Assembly: GCF_008993995.1 (NCBI RefSeq)
Contig: NZ_BKNN01000024.1
Span: 1-37,831 of the forward strand
Length of the DNA stretch: 37,831 bases
Source of the DNA: Acinetobacter brisouii
GTDB lineage: Bacteria; Pseudomonadota; Gammaproteobacteria; Pseudomonadales; Moraxellaceae
Reading direction: 5' to 3'
Both the position numbers and the translations under genes were made by a program. A model generated the notes under the pieces. It worked only from the letters and a program-made list of their open reading frames with translations. It was not told the origin of the DNA and did not search any database. Positions 16,693-25,597 of the stretch are shown here, piece after piece. Numbering within the stretch: the first letter of the stretch is position 1; each line of letters starts with the position of its first letter.

Positions 16693-16780
16693 CACTTTAC
16701 ACCTGTTATCTTAAACTTGTTAAACTGTACAACCACGTACTGACAGTATGTTCTGATTTTAAAAATAAAAAGGAAAAAAT

Positions 16781-17821
16781 GTGAATAAAGCTTTGGCACA
16801 TTTGCCAACTCCGATCCGCATTGACGGCTCGCAAGGTGAAGGTGGCGGGCAAATTTTAAGGACTGCCCTTTCACTGTCGATGATTACAGGCAAACCATTT
16901 GAATTGGTCAATCTTCGTGCTGGGCGTAAAAAACCCGGTCTGATGCGTCAGCATTTGGTCTGCGTGCAAGCCTCCCAACAAATGAGTCATGCCTATACCG
17001 AGGGTGCTGGCTTGCATAGTCAGTATTTATATTTTGCGCCGCAGCAAACGCAGGCAGGACACTACGAGTTTCAGATTGGTTCGGCAGGCAGCAGCTTATT
17101 GGTTTTTCAAACCTTGCTGCCTGTTCTTTTACAACAGTCAACACCTAGCCAATTAATCATTCATGGTGGCACGCATAACCCGATGGCGCCGACTGCCGAT
17201 TTTATTCAGCACAGTTTTATTCCGACACTCGCCAAAATCGGGATTCAGATTGATTTTGAAATGGAAAAAGCAGGATTTTTCCCGATTGGTGCAGGCAAAA
17301 TCAAGGCGACTGTACATCCTTGGCAACATCGACAAGAACTTGACTTACGTTTACGTGGATCTCTGCAAGCCATGCGTGCCTATGCCGCAGTGCTAAATTT
17401 GGATACCAATATTGCTGAGCGAGAACTGGCAACCCTGCAACAAAAACTCGATTTGCAACAAGCCGAACAATTGCAACTCAAAGGCATTAGCCAAGGCAAT
17501 AGTTTATTTGTTTGTATCGACAGCGAACAGCATTGCCAAGTGTTTAGTGCTTTAGGCGAATTACGCAAAAGTGGCGAACAGATTGCAGGTCAACTGGCGA
17601 AAGAGGTCAATCACTACTTACATAGCCAAGCGGTTGCCGATGAATATTTGGCAGATCAGTTGTTATTACCATTGGCATTGGGTCGAGGCGGACGCTTCAC
17701 CGCGCAAACGTTGAGTGAGCATACCCGTACTCAAGCGGAAATGATCAAACGTTTTATCGACTGTGAAATTGAGTTGATTGAACATGCACATCAGCATGTT
17801 GAAATTATTGTGAGTGTTTAG
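16781..17821 (+). CDS. rtcA: RNA 3'-terminal phosphate cyclase RtcA
   Basis: Converts RNA 3'-phosphate ends to 2',3'-cyclic phosphates with ATP through a His-AMP intermediate, feeding or reversing RtcB reactions. The N-terminal DGSQGEGGGQILRTALSLS and GRKKPGLMRQHL blocks are the family signatures. The adenylated His is in SEHTRTQAEM (His 314 by count). GGTHNPMAPTADF is another conserved block. Length 346, normal. The start codon is GTG at 16781, with AAGGA seven bases upstream. It follows a 207-bp gap after the DIP1984 gene. Its stop overlaps a GAGG that would serve the kptA remnant. Confidence 0.96.
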   Translation: MNKALAHLPTPIRIDGSQGEGGGQILRTALSLSMITGKPFELVNLRAGRKKPGLMRQHLVCVQASQQMSHAYTEGAGLHSQYLYFAPQQTQAGHYEFQIGSAGSSLLVFQTLLPVLLQQSTPSQLIIHGGTHNPMAPTADFIQHSFIPTLAKIGIQIDFEMEKAGFFPIGAGKIKATVHPWQHRQELDLRLRGSLQAMRAYAAVLNLDTNIAERELATLQQKLDLQQAEQLQLKGISQGNSLFVCIDSEQHCQVFSALGELRKSGEQIAGQLAKEVNHYLHSQAVADEYLADQLLLPLALGRGGRFTAQTLSEHTRTQAEMIKRFIDCEIELIEHAHQHVEIIVSV

Positions 17822-17833
17822 AGGCGCATAAAA

Positions 17834-17978
17834 ATGTCAGAGATGACCAAAATCAGTAAATTCCTGAGTCTAGTGCTGAGACATCAGCCTGAAAAATAGC
17901 TTGAAGTTTTATCAGGCAGAAAATGGTGTTTGGCTGACTGAATATGTCCCTGCACAGTATTTATCTGTACAGGGTTGA
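17834..17978 (+). pseudogene. kptA: kptA/tpt1 (RNA 2'-phosphotransferase) remnant with internal deletion
   Basis: Directly after rtcA, ATG 17834 with GAGG nine bases upstream encodes TKISKFLSLVLRHQPE, the classic start of KptA/Tpt1, and stops at a TAG (17897-17899). In the +1 frame the next codons read FYQAENGVWLTEYVP and end at TGA 17978, which matches the C-terminal end of KptA. A full gene is about 540 bp; only about 145 bp remain, so roughly 400 bp of core, including the RNA/NAD-binding residues, has been deleted, with a frame change at the join. The enzyme would have removed internal 2'-phosphates by transfer to NAD. This is dead unless supplied elsewhere. Confidence 0.87.
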
Positions 17979-17999
17979 TGGGTAAATCAGGACTTTGTT

Positions 18000-19460
18000 T
18001 TAATCCACATTTGCCAGTGCAGCGATCAACAACTGCCAACATTTTTCAACAGTATCGATTTTCACTCGTTCGCCCGGTGCATGCGCCCCTTGAATATCAG
18101 GGCCAAAGGACACCATCTGCAAGTCAGGATAATGCTCGGCAATAATCCCGCATTCTAAGCCTGCATGAATCACTTTAAGTTCAGGTTCAATCTGAAAAGT
18201 GTCTTGATAAGCCCGTTGCAGACATTTTAAAGCGGCTGATTCAGGATTCGGTGTCCAACCTGAAACCAACGGCGCAAGACTTGAATGCAATCCGTAATAC
18301 TCAAAATGCTGCTGAATACGATGTGCATGCGATTCCAGTTCATCATTGACCATTGAACGCACCATGATCAGTACCTTGGCTTGCTCATGGTTTAAACGCA
18401 CCACACCAATATTATTCGAAGTTTCCACCACATCAGGCAGTGCCTGACTCATCTGCGCTACGCCATACGGACAGCTCGACAAAGCAGCGAGCCATGCCTG
18501 TTGCTGCTCTAGAGCAATCACTTCGGTGACCGCTTCTTGTAATGGCTGAGCATGTAATTCAAGTGCATCATCTACACCTTGAAGTTGTACGCGCAAATTC
18601 AATTGTGTTTGTGCTAACAAGGCATCTAACTGGGCAAGTGCTGCTTGAGGTAAGGCAATTTTGGCAGTCGCTTCACGTGGCAAGGCATTACGTGCCGTAC
18701 CGCCTGAAAACTCAATCAGATGGGCATGTAGTTCTGGCAAATGTTGCTGTAAAAACTGCGCCAAAATCACATTGGCATTGCCACGCTCCAAGTGGATATC
18801 AATACCTGAATGTCCACCTTTGAGTCCAAGTACTTGTACTTCAACCGCAACCAGTTCGGTATCAGTGTGCATATACGTCAGCGCTTGCTCGACTTCAATA
18901 TCCTGACTGCCTGCACAGCCCAAATAAAGTTGTCCCCATTCTTCAGTATCGATATTGAACAGCCACTTGCCTTGCAGCACATTTTCTTCAAGAAAACGTG
19001 CGCCGCTCATGCCCGCTTCTTCATCGACGGTGAGCAAAACTTCAATTGGGCCATGCGCAATATCATCGGCATCCAGCACAGCCAAAGCCAGTGCAACGCC
19101 AATCCCATTGTCTGCACCGAGTGTGGTATTGGGTGCAATTAGCCAGCCATTGTCCAAAATCGGCTGAATCGGATCACGACTAAAATCATGCAACGTCCCC
19201 CGATTGGCTTGGGTCACCATATCCAGATGCCCTTGCAAAATCACGCCTGTTTTATGTCGCATGCCCGCAGTTGCGGGTTTACGGATAATTAAATTGCCAA
19301 CCAAATCGACATAGGTGTCTAAACCTTTTTGTTCCGCCCAGTCTTTTAAATATTGACGGAGTTGTTGTTCTTGTTTGGACTGGCGTGGAATACGGCATAA
19401 AGTGGCAAAATGCTGCCAGACGTTTTGTGGAGAGAGTTGAGAAAAATCAACGGCATTCAT
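18000..19460 (-). CDS. pepD: Aminoacyl-histidine dipeptidase (M20 family), PepD
   Basis: Cytosolic zinc dipeptidase (carnosinase type) cleaving Xaa-His and other dipeptides. The 486 residues carry LQGHLDMV (His78, Asp80), the second metal block TTLGADNGIG (Asp about 119), and VDEEAGMSGARF with the catalytic Glu and a metal Glu (about 149-150). The dimerisation lid with GLKGGHSGIDI follows. Near the end are HAGLECGII and FGPDIQGAHAPGERV. The ATG at 19460 fits the family start. Convergent with the rtc operon, with its stop only 22 bases after the kptA remnant. Confidence 0.95.
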   Translation of the reverse strand: MNAVDFSQLSPQNVWQHFATLCRIPRQSKQEQQLRQYLKDWAEQKGLDTYVDLVGNLIIRKPATAGMRHKTGVILQGHLDMVTQANRGTLHDFSRDPIQPILDNGWLIAPNTTLGADNGIGVALALAVLDADDIAHGPIEVLLTVDEEAGMSGARFLEENVLQGKWLFNIDTEEWGQLYLGCAGSQDIEVEQALTYMHTDTELVAVEVQVLGLKGGHSGIDIHLERGNANVILAQFLQQHLPELHAHLIEFSGGTARNALPREATAKIALPQAALAQLDALLAQTQLNLRVQLQGVDDALELHAQPLQEAVTEVIALEQQQAWLAALSSCPYGVAQMSQALPDVVETSNNIGVVRLNHEQAKVLIMVRSMVNDELESHAHRIQQHFEYYGLHSSLAPLVSGWTPNPESAALKCLQRAYQDTFQIEPELKVIHAGLECGIIAEHYPDLQMVSFGPDIQGAHAPGERVKIDTVEKCWQLLIAALANVD

Positions 19461-19555
19461 GCTCTGGTCTCGTCAATAAAATAAGTCTGTTTAGTTTTAC
19501 TATACTGCAAAATGAGCTGACAAGGTAAAACCTGTCGAAAGAGGCTTTTCCATAT

Positions 19556-19587
19556 AAAAAAAGCCAAGCAGATGCTTGGCTTTTCAT
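19556..19587 (-). terminator. Intrinsic terminator after tyrA-aroA
   Basis: Perfect 11-bp stem AAAAGCCAAGC/GCTTGGCTTTT with loop AGAT. The A-run on the left gives a T-run on the minus strand. It sits between the tyrA-aroA stop and the pepD start region. Confidence 0.88.
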
Positions 19588-19602
19588 TTCTAACAGATCG
19601 AA

Positions 19603-21864
19603 TTATTCAGACACTTCGATACTTAAACCTGCCTGATTTGCCAGTTCAGTAAACGTCGGGAAGCTTGTTGCAACGGTTTCAGTACCCACAATAGTAATTG
19701 CTTCAGCAGCACGTAAACCTGCGATACTAAAGCTCATCGCAATACGGTGGTCATGGTGTGATTCAATCTGAGCGCCTTTAAAGATTGGAGACCAGTCACC
19801 CGATTTACCCTGACCTTGAATGATGATGCCATCTTCAGTTGGGGTACATTGAATACCCATGGCTTGCAAGCCATCTGCCATCACCTGAATACGGTCAGAT
19901 TCTTTGACACGCAGTTCAGCCGCACCAGTCAATACCGTTTCACCTTCGGCGCATGCCGCAGCAATAAACAAGGCTGGGAATTCATCAATCGCCAATGGCA
20001 CTTGATCTTCAGGAATATGAATCCCTTTTAGTGTACGTGTTGCGCGAATACGAATATCCGCAATCGGTTCACCGCCTGCAATACGCTCATTCAATACTTC
20101 GAGATCAGCACCCATGGCTTTTAAAATTTCGATCACGCCAGTACGGGTTGGGTTAATCCCCACCGCTTCCAAAGTCACATCGGCATTTTCACAAATCGCT
20201 GCACCCACCATAAAAAATGCTGCAGATGAAATATCAGAAGGCACTTGGATGTCTGTACCGACGAGTTTACCACCACCTTGAAGACGAATACGGTTACCTT
20301 CGGTTTTCACTTCATAACCAAAAGCACGCAACATACGTTCAGTATGGTCACGTGTTGGTTCAGGTTCAGTCACCGAAGTTTCACCTTCAGCCCACAAACC
20401 TGCCAGTAAAATCCCTGATTTCACCTGAGCCGATGCCATTGGCAAATCGTACTGAATGCCTTTGAGCGCTTGAGCACCTGTAATGCTGACGGGTGGTGTG
20501 CCTTTTTCACCTGTGGTCTGGATTTGAGCACCCATTAAACGAAGTGGTTTGGCAATACGTTCCATTGGACGCTTTGACAATGAAGCATCACCTGTCATGA
20601 CGGTATCGAACTTCTGTGCCGATAACATGCCAGACAACAAACGCATACTGGTACCCGAATTCCCCATATACAGCGCGCTTGCAGGTGCTTTCAAACCGTG
20701 CATACCAACACCGTGAATAGTTACTTCACCATTTTTAGGTCCTTCAATCGACACACCCATGTCACGAAATGCCTGTAAAGTTGCCAAAGCATCTTCACCT
20801 TCCAAGAAACCAGTGACATGTGTTGTGCCTTCAGCAATTGCACCAAACATAATCGAACGATGTGACACCGATTTATCACCCGGAACAGTAAATGTTCCTT
20901 CAAAACGATGCTGTTGAGGTTGAATGGTAAATTGTTGAGTCACCTTGTCTTTCTCCATTAAAGGTTTTTGGGCAAGCATATGGTTAAAATGTTGACGCGC
21001 GGCTTGAGCATGTCCGAGTAAGCCCATTAGCGCCTGAGAATCTTCTTTTTCAATCAGCCCGCGAATAATTGCCAGTTGCTGCTCAAAGCCATCCACTGCT
21101 TTTAAAATTGCAGTTTTATTGGCAAAGAAAATGTCATGCCACATTTGCGGATCGGATGCAGCAATCCGTGAAAAATCACGAAAGCCACCTGCGGCATAAC
21201 GGAAAATATCCAGATTATCTTCGCGGTTTGCCAGTTGCTCAACCAAGTTAAACGCCATCAGGTGCGGTAAATGACTGGTATGCGCCAACACTTCATCGTG
21301 TTTTTGCACATCCATACAAATCACTTCCGCTTTTGCCGCCTGCCAAAGCGTGACCAGTTTTTCAACTGCCCAATCTGCACTGGTTGGTAATGGCGTCAAA
21401 ATCACTTTGTGATGGGCAAACAGATCAACCTTACCTGCATGTACACCCGTGTGTTCACTGCCTGCAATCGGATGCCCAGGGACAAAACCTACAGGTAAGT
21501 TCTCACCAAAAACGCGCTGAGCCGCTGCCACGACATTGCCTTTGGTACTACCGACATCGGTTAAAATTGCATCGGCTCTTAAATACGGTTGAATCTGTAC
21601 CAAGACTTTTTCAGTCGCTTGTACAGGCAGCGCCAAGACCACCAAATCCGCATCTTGTACTGCATCAATTGCCGAGGTATAACCCGCTTGGATTAGCCCC
21701 AATGCTTTCGCATCTTGCAAGGTTTTAGCTGAACGGGTTGAAGCAACCACTTCGGTTGCCAAGCCTTCTGCCTGAATCACCCGTGCCAGACTTGAACCAA
21801 TCAAGCCTAGCCCAATGAATGCCACTTTGTGAAACAAGGGCTGTGTTTCTGAAACTACCACCAA
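19603..21864 (-). CDS. tyrA-aroA: Bifunctional prephenate dehydrogenase / EPSP synthase (TyrA-AroA fusion)
   Basis: One 753-residue protein joining two aromatic-pathway enzymes. Residues about 10-300 are prephenate dehydrogenase, with the NAD motif VAFIGLGLIGSSLA and PVGFVPGHPIAGSEHTG. Residues about 315-753 are 5-enolpyruvylshikimate-3-phosphate synthase, with PGDKSVSHRSIMFGA, MGNSGTSMRLLSGML, EPTRDHTERML and SHHDHRIAMSF. The fusion is known in Acinetobacter and relatives. There is no ATG: the frame can begin at TTG 21864 or the adjacent GTG 21861, with GAGG five to eight bases upstream. It lies 41 bases after pheA on the same strand, so the two should form one transcript for Phe, Tyr and chorismate supply. 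Confidence 0.96.
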   Translation of the reverse strand: MVVVSETQPLFHKVAFIGLGLIGSSLARVIQAEGLATEVVASTRSAKTLQDAKALGLIQAGYTSAIDAVQDADLVVLALPVQATEKVLVQIQPYLRADAILTDVGSTKGNVVAAAQRVFGENLPVGFVPGHPIAGSEHTGVHAGKVDLFAHHKVILTPLPTSADWAVEKLVTLWQAAKAEVICMDVQKHDEVLAHTSHLPHLMAFNLVEQLANREDNLDIFRYAAGGFRDFSRIAASDPQMWHDIFFANKTAILKAVDGFEQQLAIIRGLIEKEDSQALMGLLGHAQAARQHFNHMLAQKPLMEKDKVTQQFTIQPQQHRFEGTFTVPGDKSVSHRSIMFGAIAEGTTHVTGFLEGEDALATLQAFRDMGVSIEGPKNGEVTIHGVGMHGLKAPASALYMGNSGTSMRLLSGMLSAQKFDTVMTGDASLSKRPMERIAKPLRLMGAQIQTTGEKGTPPVSITGAQALKGIQYDLPMASAQVKSGILLAGLWAEGETSVTEPEPTRDHTERMLRAFGYEVKTEGNRIRLQGGGKLVGTDIQVPSDISSAAFFMVGAAICENADVTLEAVGINPTRTGVIEILKAMGADLEVLNERIAGGEPIADIRIRATRTLKGIHIPEDQVPLAIDEFPALFIAAACAEGETVLTGAAELRVKESDRIQVMADGLQAMGIQCTPTEDGIIIQGQGKSGDWSPIFKGAQIESHHDHRIAMSFSIAGLRAAEAITIVGTETVATSFPTFTELANQAGLSIEVSE

Positions 21865-21905
21865 ATTCGCCTCTGTATTAAATCCACTGTCTGCGTTTAA
21901 TTTGC

Positions 21906-23012
21906 TTAAAGTACCGCAACAGGATAAGAACCCAGTACGCGCAATTCTTTGACCATCGAACGGATTTCATCGAGTGCAGCCGCAACATTTGGCTGGTCAA
22001 TATGTCCTTCCAAATCAATAAAGAACACATAGGCCCATTTTTCAGGAAGTGCTGGACGAGTTTCGATACTGGTCAAGCTAATATTGTGCTTGGCAAAAGG
22101 TTCTAAAATATCAATGAGTGCGCCTGCGCGGTTATGTGCAGAAACCAACAAAGAAGTTTTATCATTGCCACTTGCAGGAATTTTTTCGCGACCAATCACC
22201 AAGAAACGTGTGGTATTTTCAGGATTATCTTCGATATTGCTATGCAAGATTTCCAAACCATACGTCGTTGCCGCAATATCCGAGGCAATCGCTGCTGAAT
22301 GCCATTCATTGCGAATACGGCGTGCTGCTTCGGCATTCGATGTCATCGCAACACGTTCAACACCTGGGTAATGAATATCGAGCCACTTACGGCACTGTGC
22401 CAAAGCTTGCTGATGTGCATAAATCTGCTTAATGCTGTCTTTACGGGTATTTTCAGATACTAAAAACTGGTGATGAATACGCAATTCAACTTCACCAATC
22501 ACATTAAGACTCGATGATTTAAAGCAATCCAGAGTATGGTTCACTACCCCTTCAGATGAATTTTCAACAGGAACAACACCATAGTGTGCGCTACCGGCTT
22601 CCACTTCACGGAATACTTCATCAATGGTGGCAATCGGACGCACAATCGCATCCTGACCAAAATGTTTCAAAGCTGCCGCTTGGGTAAATGTGCCTTCAGG
22701 GCCTAAAAAAGCAATACTTTGGGGTGCTTCAAGTGCCAAACAGGCTGACATGATTTCACGGAACAACCGAGCCATGGTGGCATCAGATAACGGGCCTTCG
22801 TTGCGTTCCATCACTTTACGTAGCACTTGCGCTTCACGTTCAGGGCGATAAAACACTGGATTCTCTTCAGTCGCAAATTTGGCTTTTGCCACAGCTTCAG
22901 CTAGACCTGCACGACGATTCAAAAGGTTTTGAATCTGTTGGTCTACACTGTCGATATCCGAACGTAATTGTTCTAAATTCAGAGAAGTCGTTTTCTGATC
23001 GTCTTGGATCAT
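21906..23012 (-). CDS. pheA: Chorismate mutase / prephenate dehydratase (P-protein)
   Basis: Makes prephenate and then phenylpyruvate for phenylalanine. The N-terminal chorismate mutase (about 1-90) has LRSDIDSVDQQIQNLLNRRA and VFYRPEREAQVL-type sequence. The dehydratase domain follows, with AFLGPEGTFTQAAALKHFG, VPVENSSEGVVNHTLD and the catalytic TTRFLVIG. The C-terminal ACT domain (about 285-368) has the Phe-binding SIETRP motif, so feedback inhibition by Phe is expected. Family length favours ATG 23012; ATG 23033 and an upstream start at 23102 are in frame but give unusual extensions. First gene of the pheA-tyrA/aroA unit. Confidence 0.95.
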   Translation of the reverse strand: MIQDDQKTTSLNLEQLRSDIDSVDQQIQNLLNRRAGLAEAVAKAKFATEENPVFYRPEREAQVLRKVMERNEGPLSDATMARLFREIMSACLALEAPQSIAFLGPEGTFTQAAALKHFGQDAIVRPIATIDEVFREVEAGSAHYGVVPVENSSEGVVNHTLDCFKSSSLNVIGEVELRIHHQFLVSENTRKDSIKQIYAHQQALAQCRKWLDIHYPGVERVAMTSNAEAARRIRNEWHSAAIASDIAATTYGLEILHSNIEDNPENTTRFLVIGREKIPASGNDKTSLLVSAHNRAGALIDILEPFAKHNISLTSIETRPALPEKWAYVFFIDLEGHIDQPNVAAALDEIRSMVKELRVLGSYPVAVL

Positions 23013-23315
23013 GTCATTTCGCCCCGTGCTCATGTTTTTTCTGCCTGCAAGTATAACCACATTCAACTGCAAAATGTCATTACCTCCCAGAGCGCAAACC
23101 AAGTATTTCGAGTGGTTTTCCCTATTTAGCCACTCAACTTCAACAAATCCAATCTGCTTTTACGCCAAATCGCTTACCAACGTCTTCCGAACTCGGGATC
23201 TATTTCACCATTCAGATAGATCACATCAAATCATGACTTCTCTCAGCAACGCCCCTTGGTTCTGGCATAGCTTATGCTAGTATGTCGAATATCTTTCATT
23301 TTTTGCGATTTCGTC

Positions 23316-24317
23316 ATGACCACTAAACGCAATATCTATCAAGACTTTGAACATCCATTTGCCCAATATATCCGCATTATTGGTAAGGGCAAAACAGGTG
23401 CACGTTCCCTGACTTTTCAAGAAGCCTATGATGCGTTTAGCATGATTCTGAAAGGCGATGTTCTCGATGTGCAACTTGGCGCATTTTTGATGTTGCTCCG
23501 CGTGAAAGAAGAATCGGTCGAAGAGCTGGCAGGTTTTGTTCAAGCCACCAAAGACCAGTTAAATTATCGCCCACTTGAAGTAGATCTGGACTGGTCATCG
23601 TATGCAGGTAAACGCAAACATTATCCGTGGTTTTTACTGGCAGCGTTGACTTTGGCTCAACATGGCTATCGTGTAGTGATGCATGGGGCTGCGGGTCATA
23701 CCTTAAACCGTGTTTATACCGAACAGGTTCTAGAGTTCCTCAACTATCCTATTTGTCATACACAAGACGACGTTGAGCAACAATTACAGCAACGCAATTT
23801 TGCCTATCTGCCGCTGGCTGCCATTTCCCCTGTTTTAGATGAGTTGATTGGTTTGCGCAATGTTATGGGGCTACGTTCACCTATCCATACACTGGCTCGC
23901 CTGATCAATCCATTTGATGCCAAAGCCACATTACAAGCGATTTTCCACCCTGCATATCGTGGCTCACACCAACGCGCAGCCTTTACATTAGGTTATAAAA
24001 ATAGTGCCGTGATTAAAGGTGAAGGTGGCGAATTTGAACGCAATCCCGATGCTAAAACTTTAATCTGTGGGATTCGTGATGGCGAAATGTATGAGCACGA
24101 ATTGCCTAAACTCACACCAGAACGTAGCGCGACTGAAGAAGAACTGGATTTAGCCGTGTTTAAAGCAGTTTGGGAAGGTCAGCAAAATCATACTTATGGT
24201 GAAATCGCAGTGGTCGAAACCATGGGCATTGCGTTATATAGCATGGGTATTGTGGACAACTATGAAACTGCCATGCAAAAAGCACAGATGTTATGGGATA
24301 CACGCCATCAACAATAA
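23316..24317 (+). CDS. ybiB: TrpD2/YbiB family DNA-binding protein (anthranilate phosphoribosyltransferase-like)
   Basis: A 333-residue homologue of anthranilate phosphoribosyltransferase. The fold is evident from LTFQEAYDAFSMILKGDVLDVQLGAFLMLLR cut at its ends, MHGAAGHTLNR and LRSPIHTLARLINPF. The TrpD2/YbiB branch lacks the enzyme's usual substrate-binding motif and, in E. coli, binds nucleic acid non-specifically under SOS control. It is not expected to make tryptophan. ATG 23316 is chosen because the family starts MTTKR-like; the frame is open further upstream to 23274 without a ribosome binding site. Divergent from pheA. Confidence 0.85.
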   Translation: MTTKRNIYQDFEHPFAQYIRIIGKGKTGARSLTFQEAYDAFSMILKGDVLDVQLGAFLMLLRVKEESVEELAGFVQATKDQLNYRPLEVDLDWSSYAGKRKHYPWFLLAALTLAQHGYRVVMHGAAGHTLNRVYTEQVLEFLNYPICHTQDDVEQQLQQRNFAYLPLAAISPVLDELIGLRNVMGLRSPIHTLARLINPFDAKATLQAIFHPAYRGSHQRAAFTLGYKNSAVIKGEGGEFERNPDAKTLICGIRDGEMYEHELPKLTPERSATEEELDLAVFKAVWEGQQNHTYGEIAVVETMGIALYSMGIVDNYETAMQKAQMLWDTRHQQ

Positions 24318-24327
24318 ATAGCAGCAA

Positions 24328-24357
24328 TAAAAAAATCCCCGTATGGGGATTTTTTAT
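24328..24357. terminator. Bidirectional terminator between ybiB and yeaC-like gene
   Basis: Perfect stem AAAAATCCCC/GGGGATTTTT with loop GTAT, A-run left and T-run right, directly between convergent stops at 24317 and 24358. Confidence 0.9.
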
Positions 24358-24630
24358 TTAGACAAATCGAATCGGCTTGAATTCAGGTTCATTTTTGTGA
24401 TGATCATCATCACATTCTTCACCTTCTTCTTTTGTGCCGCGGTCGATATAACCTGTACGTTCTTCTTCAGGCAAATTTTTATATTCCCAAGCCAAAACTG
24501 CCTGCATACAAATCTGACGTTGCTCTTGAGTCAACGCTACACCATTAGGCCATTTCCCAATTTCAACGGCAGTTTTTAAACGTTCGACAATTTCAGGGTC
24601 TAAAACCGAGAGCATTTGTTCAATATTCAT
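24358..24630 (-). CDS. DUF1315 (YeaC-like) family small protein
   Basis: A 90-residue cytoplasmic protein. The block LDPEIVERLKTAVEIGKWPN followed by GVALTQEQRQICMQAVLAWE is the conserved core of the DUF1315/YeaC family; function is unknown. The C-terminal third is charged and His/Asp-rich (EEGEECDDDHHKNEPE) and unlike the core. Its start overlaps the nadK stop by four bases (ATGA), so it is translationally coupled to nadK and forms the last gene of that unit. Confidence 0.85.
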   Translation of the reverse strand: MNIEQMLSVLDPEIVERLKTAVEIGKWPNGVALTQEQRQICMQAVLAWEYKNLPEEERTGYIDRGTKEEGEECDDDHHKNEPEFKPIRFV

Positions 24631-25571
24631 GACTCTTCCTGCTGTTGCAATGCTTCAAAATCTTGATGCCACCCTAATTTGGTTCGACAAGCCATATAAA
24701 AGTCATAACCAGGTGGATGTAATAAGCTTAATTTAAAAGGATGCTTGCGAATATGCAAAACATCTCCGACATTCAGTGCAACACTATGCTGCGCATCGGC
24801 ACTCACCATCGGTAAAATACGGTTTTTACGCACCGTAATTTTGATTTCACTCTGATCCCCAACAATGATCGGACGTGAAGATAAGGTATGTGGATGCATC
24901 GGCACAAGAACAATTGCATCCATACTCGGATGAATAATTGGGCCGCCACCCGACAAGGCATATGCGGTTGAACCTGTTGGCGTTGCCACAATCAAACCAT
25001 CACTATGCTGACGGTAAACAAATTGCCCATCAATCGATAGTTCAAAGTCCACCATATGCACGGACTTACCTGAGTGCAGCACAATATCGTTGAGTGCAAT
25101 CGCACTATAGACCGTTTCACCTGCGGTACGTACTTCCATTTCAAGCAGAAAACGTCTGTCGAGCTGAAAGTTACCTTTTAAAACCAGATCAAGTTTTTGT
25201 AAAACTTCCATCGGATTAATATCGGTTAAAAATCCTAAACGTCCACGGTTGACACCAATCACGGGGGTATTGTATTTCACCAATGCACGTGCTGCATGTA
25301 ACAAAGAGCCATCACCACCAACCACGACAACCAAATCAGCCACTTCACCCATCAGGTTACGGCTGACAATTTGACAATCTTGATAAGGGACAAGTTTCGC
25401 TGTTTCAACATCAAAAATTGGATGTAATCCCAATTTCAACAAATGGTCATAAATAAGACAAAGTGTTTCTACAACAGCAGCTTTTTCTGGTCGTCCAATT
25501 AGCCCAATGTTGCGAAACGACTTGTGTGAGATTTTCACCAACTCAAGCGCTCCGTTCGGATTCGCAGCCAT
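24627..25571 (-). CDS. nadK: NAD kinase
   Basis: Phosphorylates NAD+ to NADP+ in the cytoplasm. The 314-residue frame has FRNIGLIGRPEKAAVVETL at the start of the Rossmann-like domain and the catalytic VVVVGGDGSLLHAAR. NRGRLGFLTD, the SDGLIVATPTGSTAYALSGGGP loop (read in part as PTGSTAYALSGGG) and HPHTLSSRPIIV follow. The ATG at 25571 has no clear ribosome binding site; a downstream GTG (about 25535) is an alternative that would remove a poorly conserved N-terminal tail. Divergent from mrcB; coupled to the DUF1315 gene downstream. Confidence 0.95.
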   Translation of the reverse strand: MAANPNGALELVKISHKSFRNIGLIGRPEKAAVVETLCLIYDHLLKLGLHPIFDVETAKLVPYQDCQIVSRNLMGEVADLVVVVGGDGSLLHAARALVKYNTPVIGVNRGRLGFLTDINPMEVLQKLDLVLKGNFQLDRRFLLEMEVRTAGETVYSAIALNDIVLHSGKSVHMVDFELSIDGQFVYRQHSDGLIVATPTGSTAYALSGGGPIIHPSMDAIVLVPMHPHTLSSRPIIVGDQSEIKITVRKNRILPMVSADAQHSVALNVGDVLHIRKHPFKLSLLHPPGYDFYMACRTKLGWHQDFEALQQQEES

Positions 25572-25597
25572 AATAACACGTTGTTTCAGGTTTGAAA

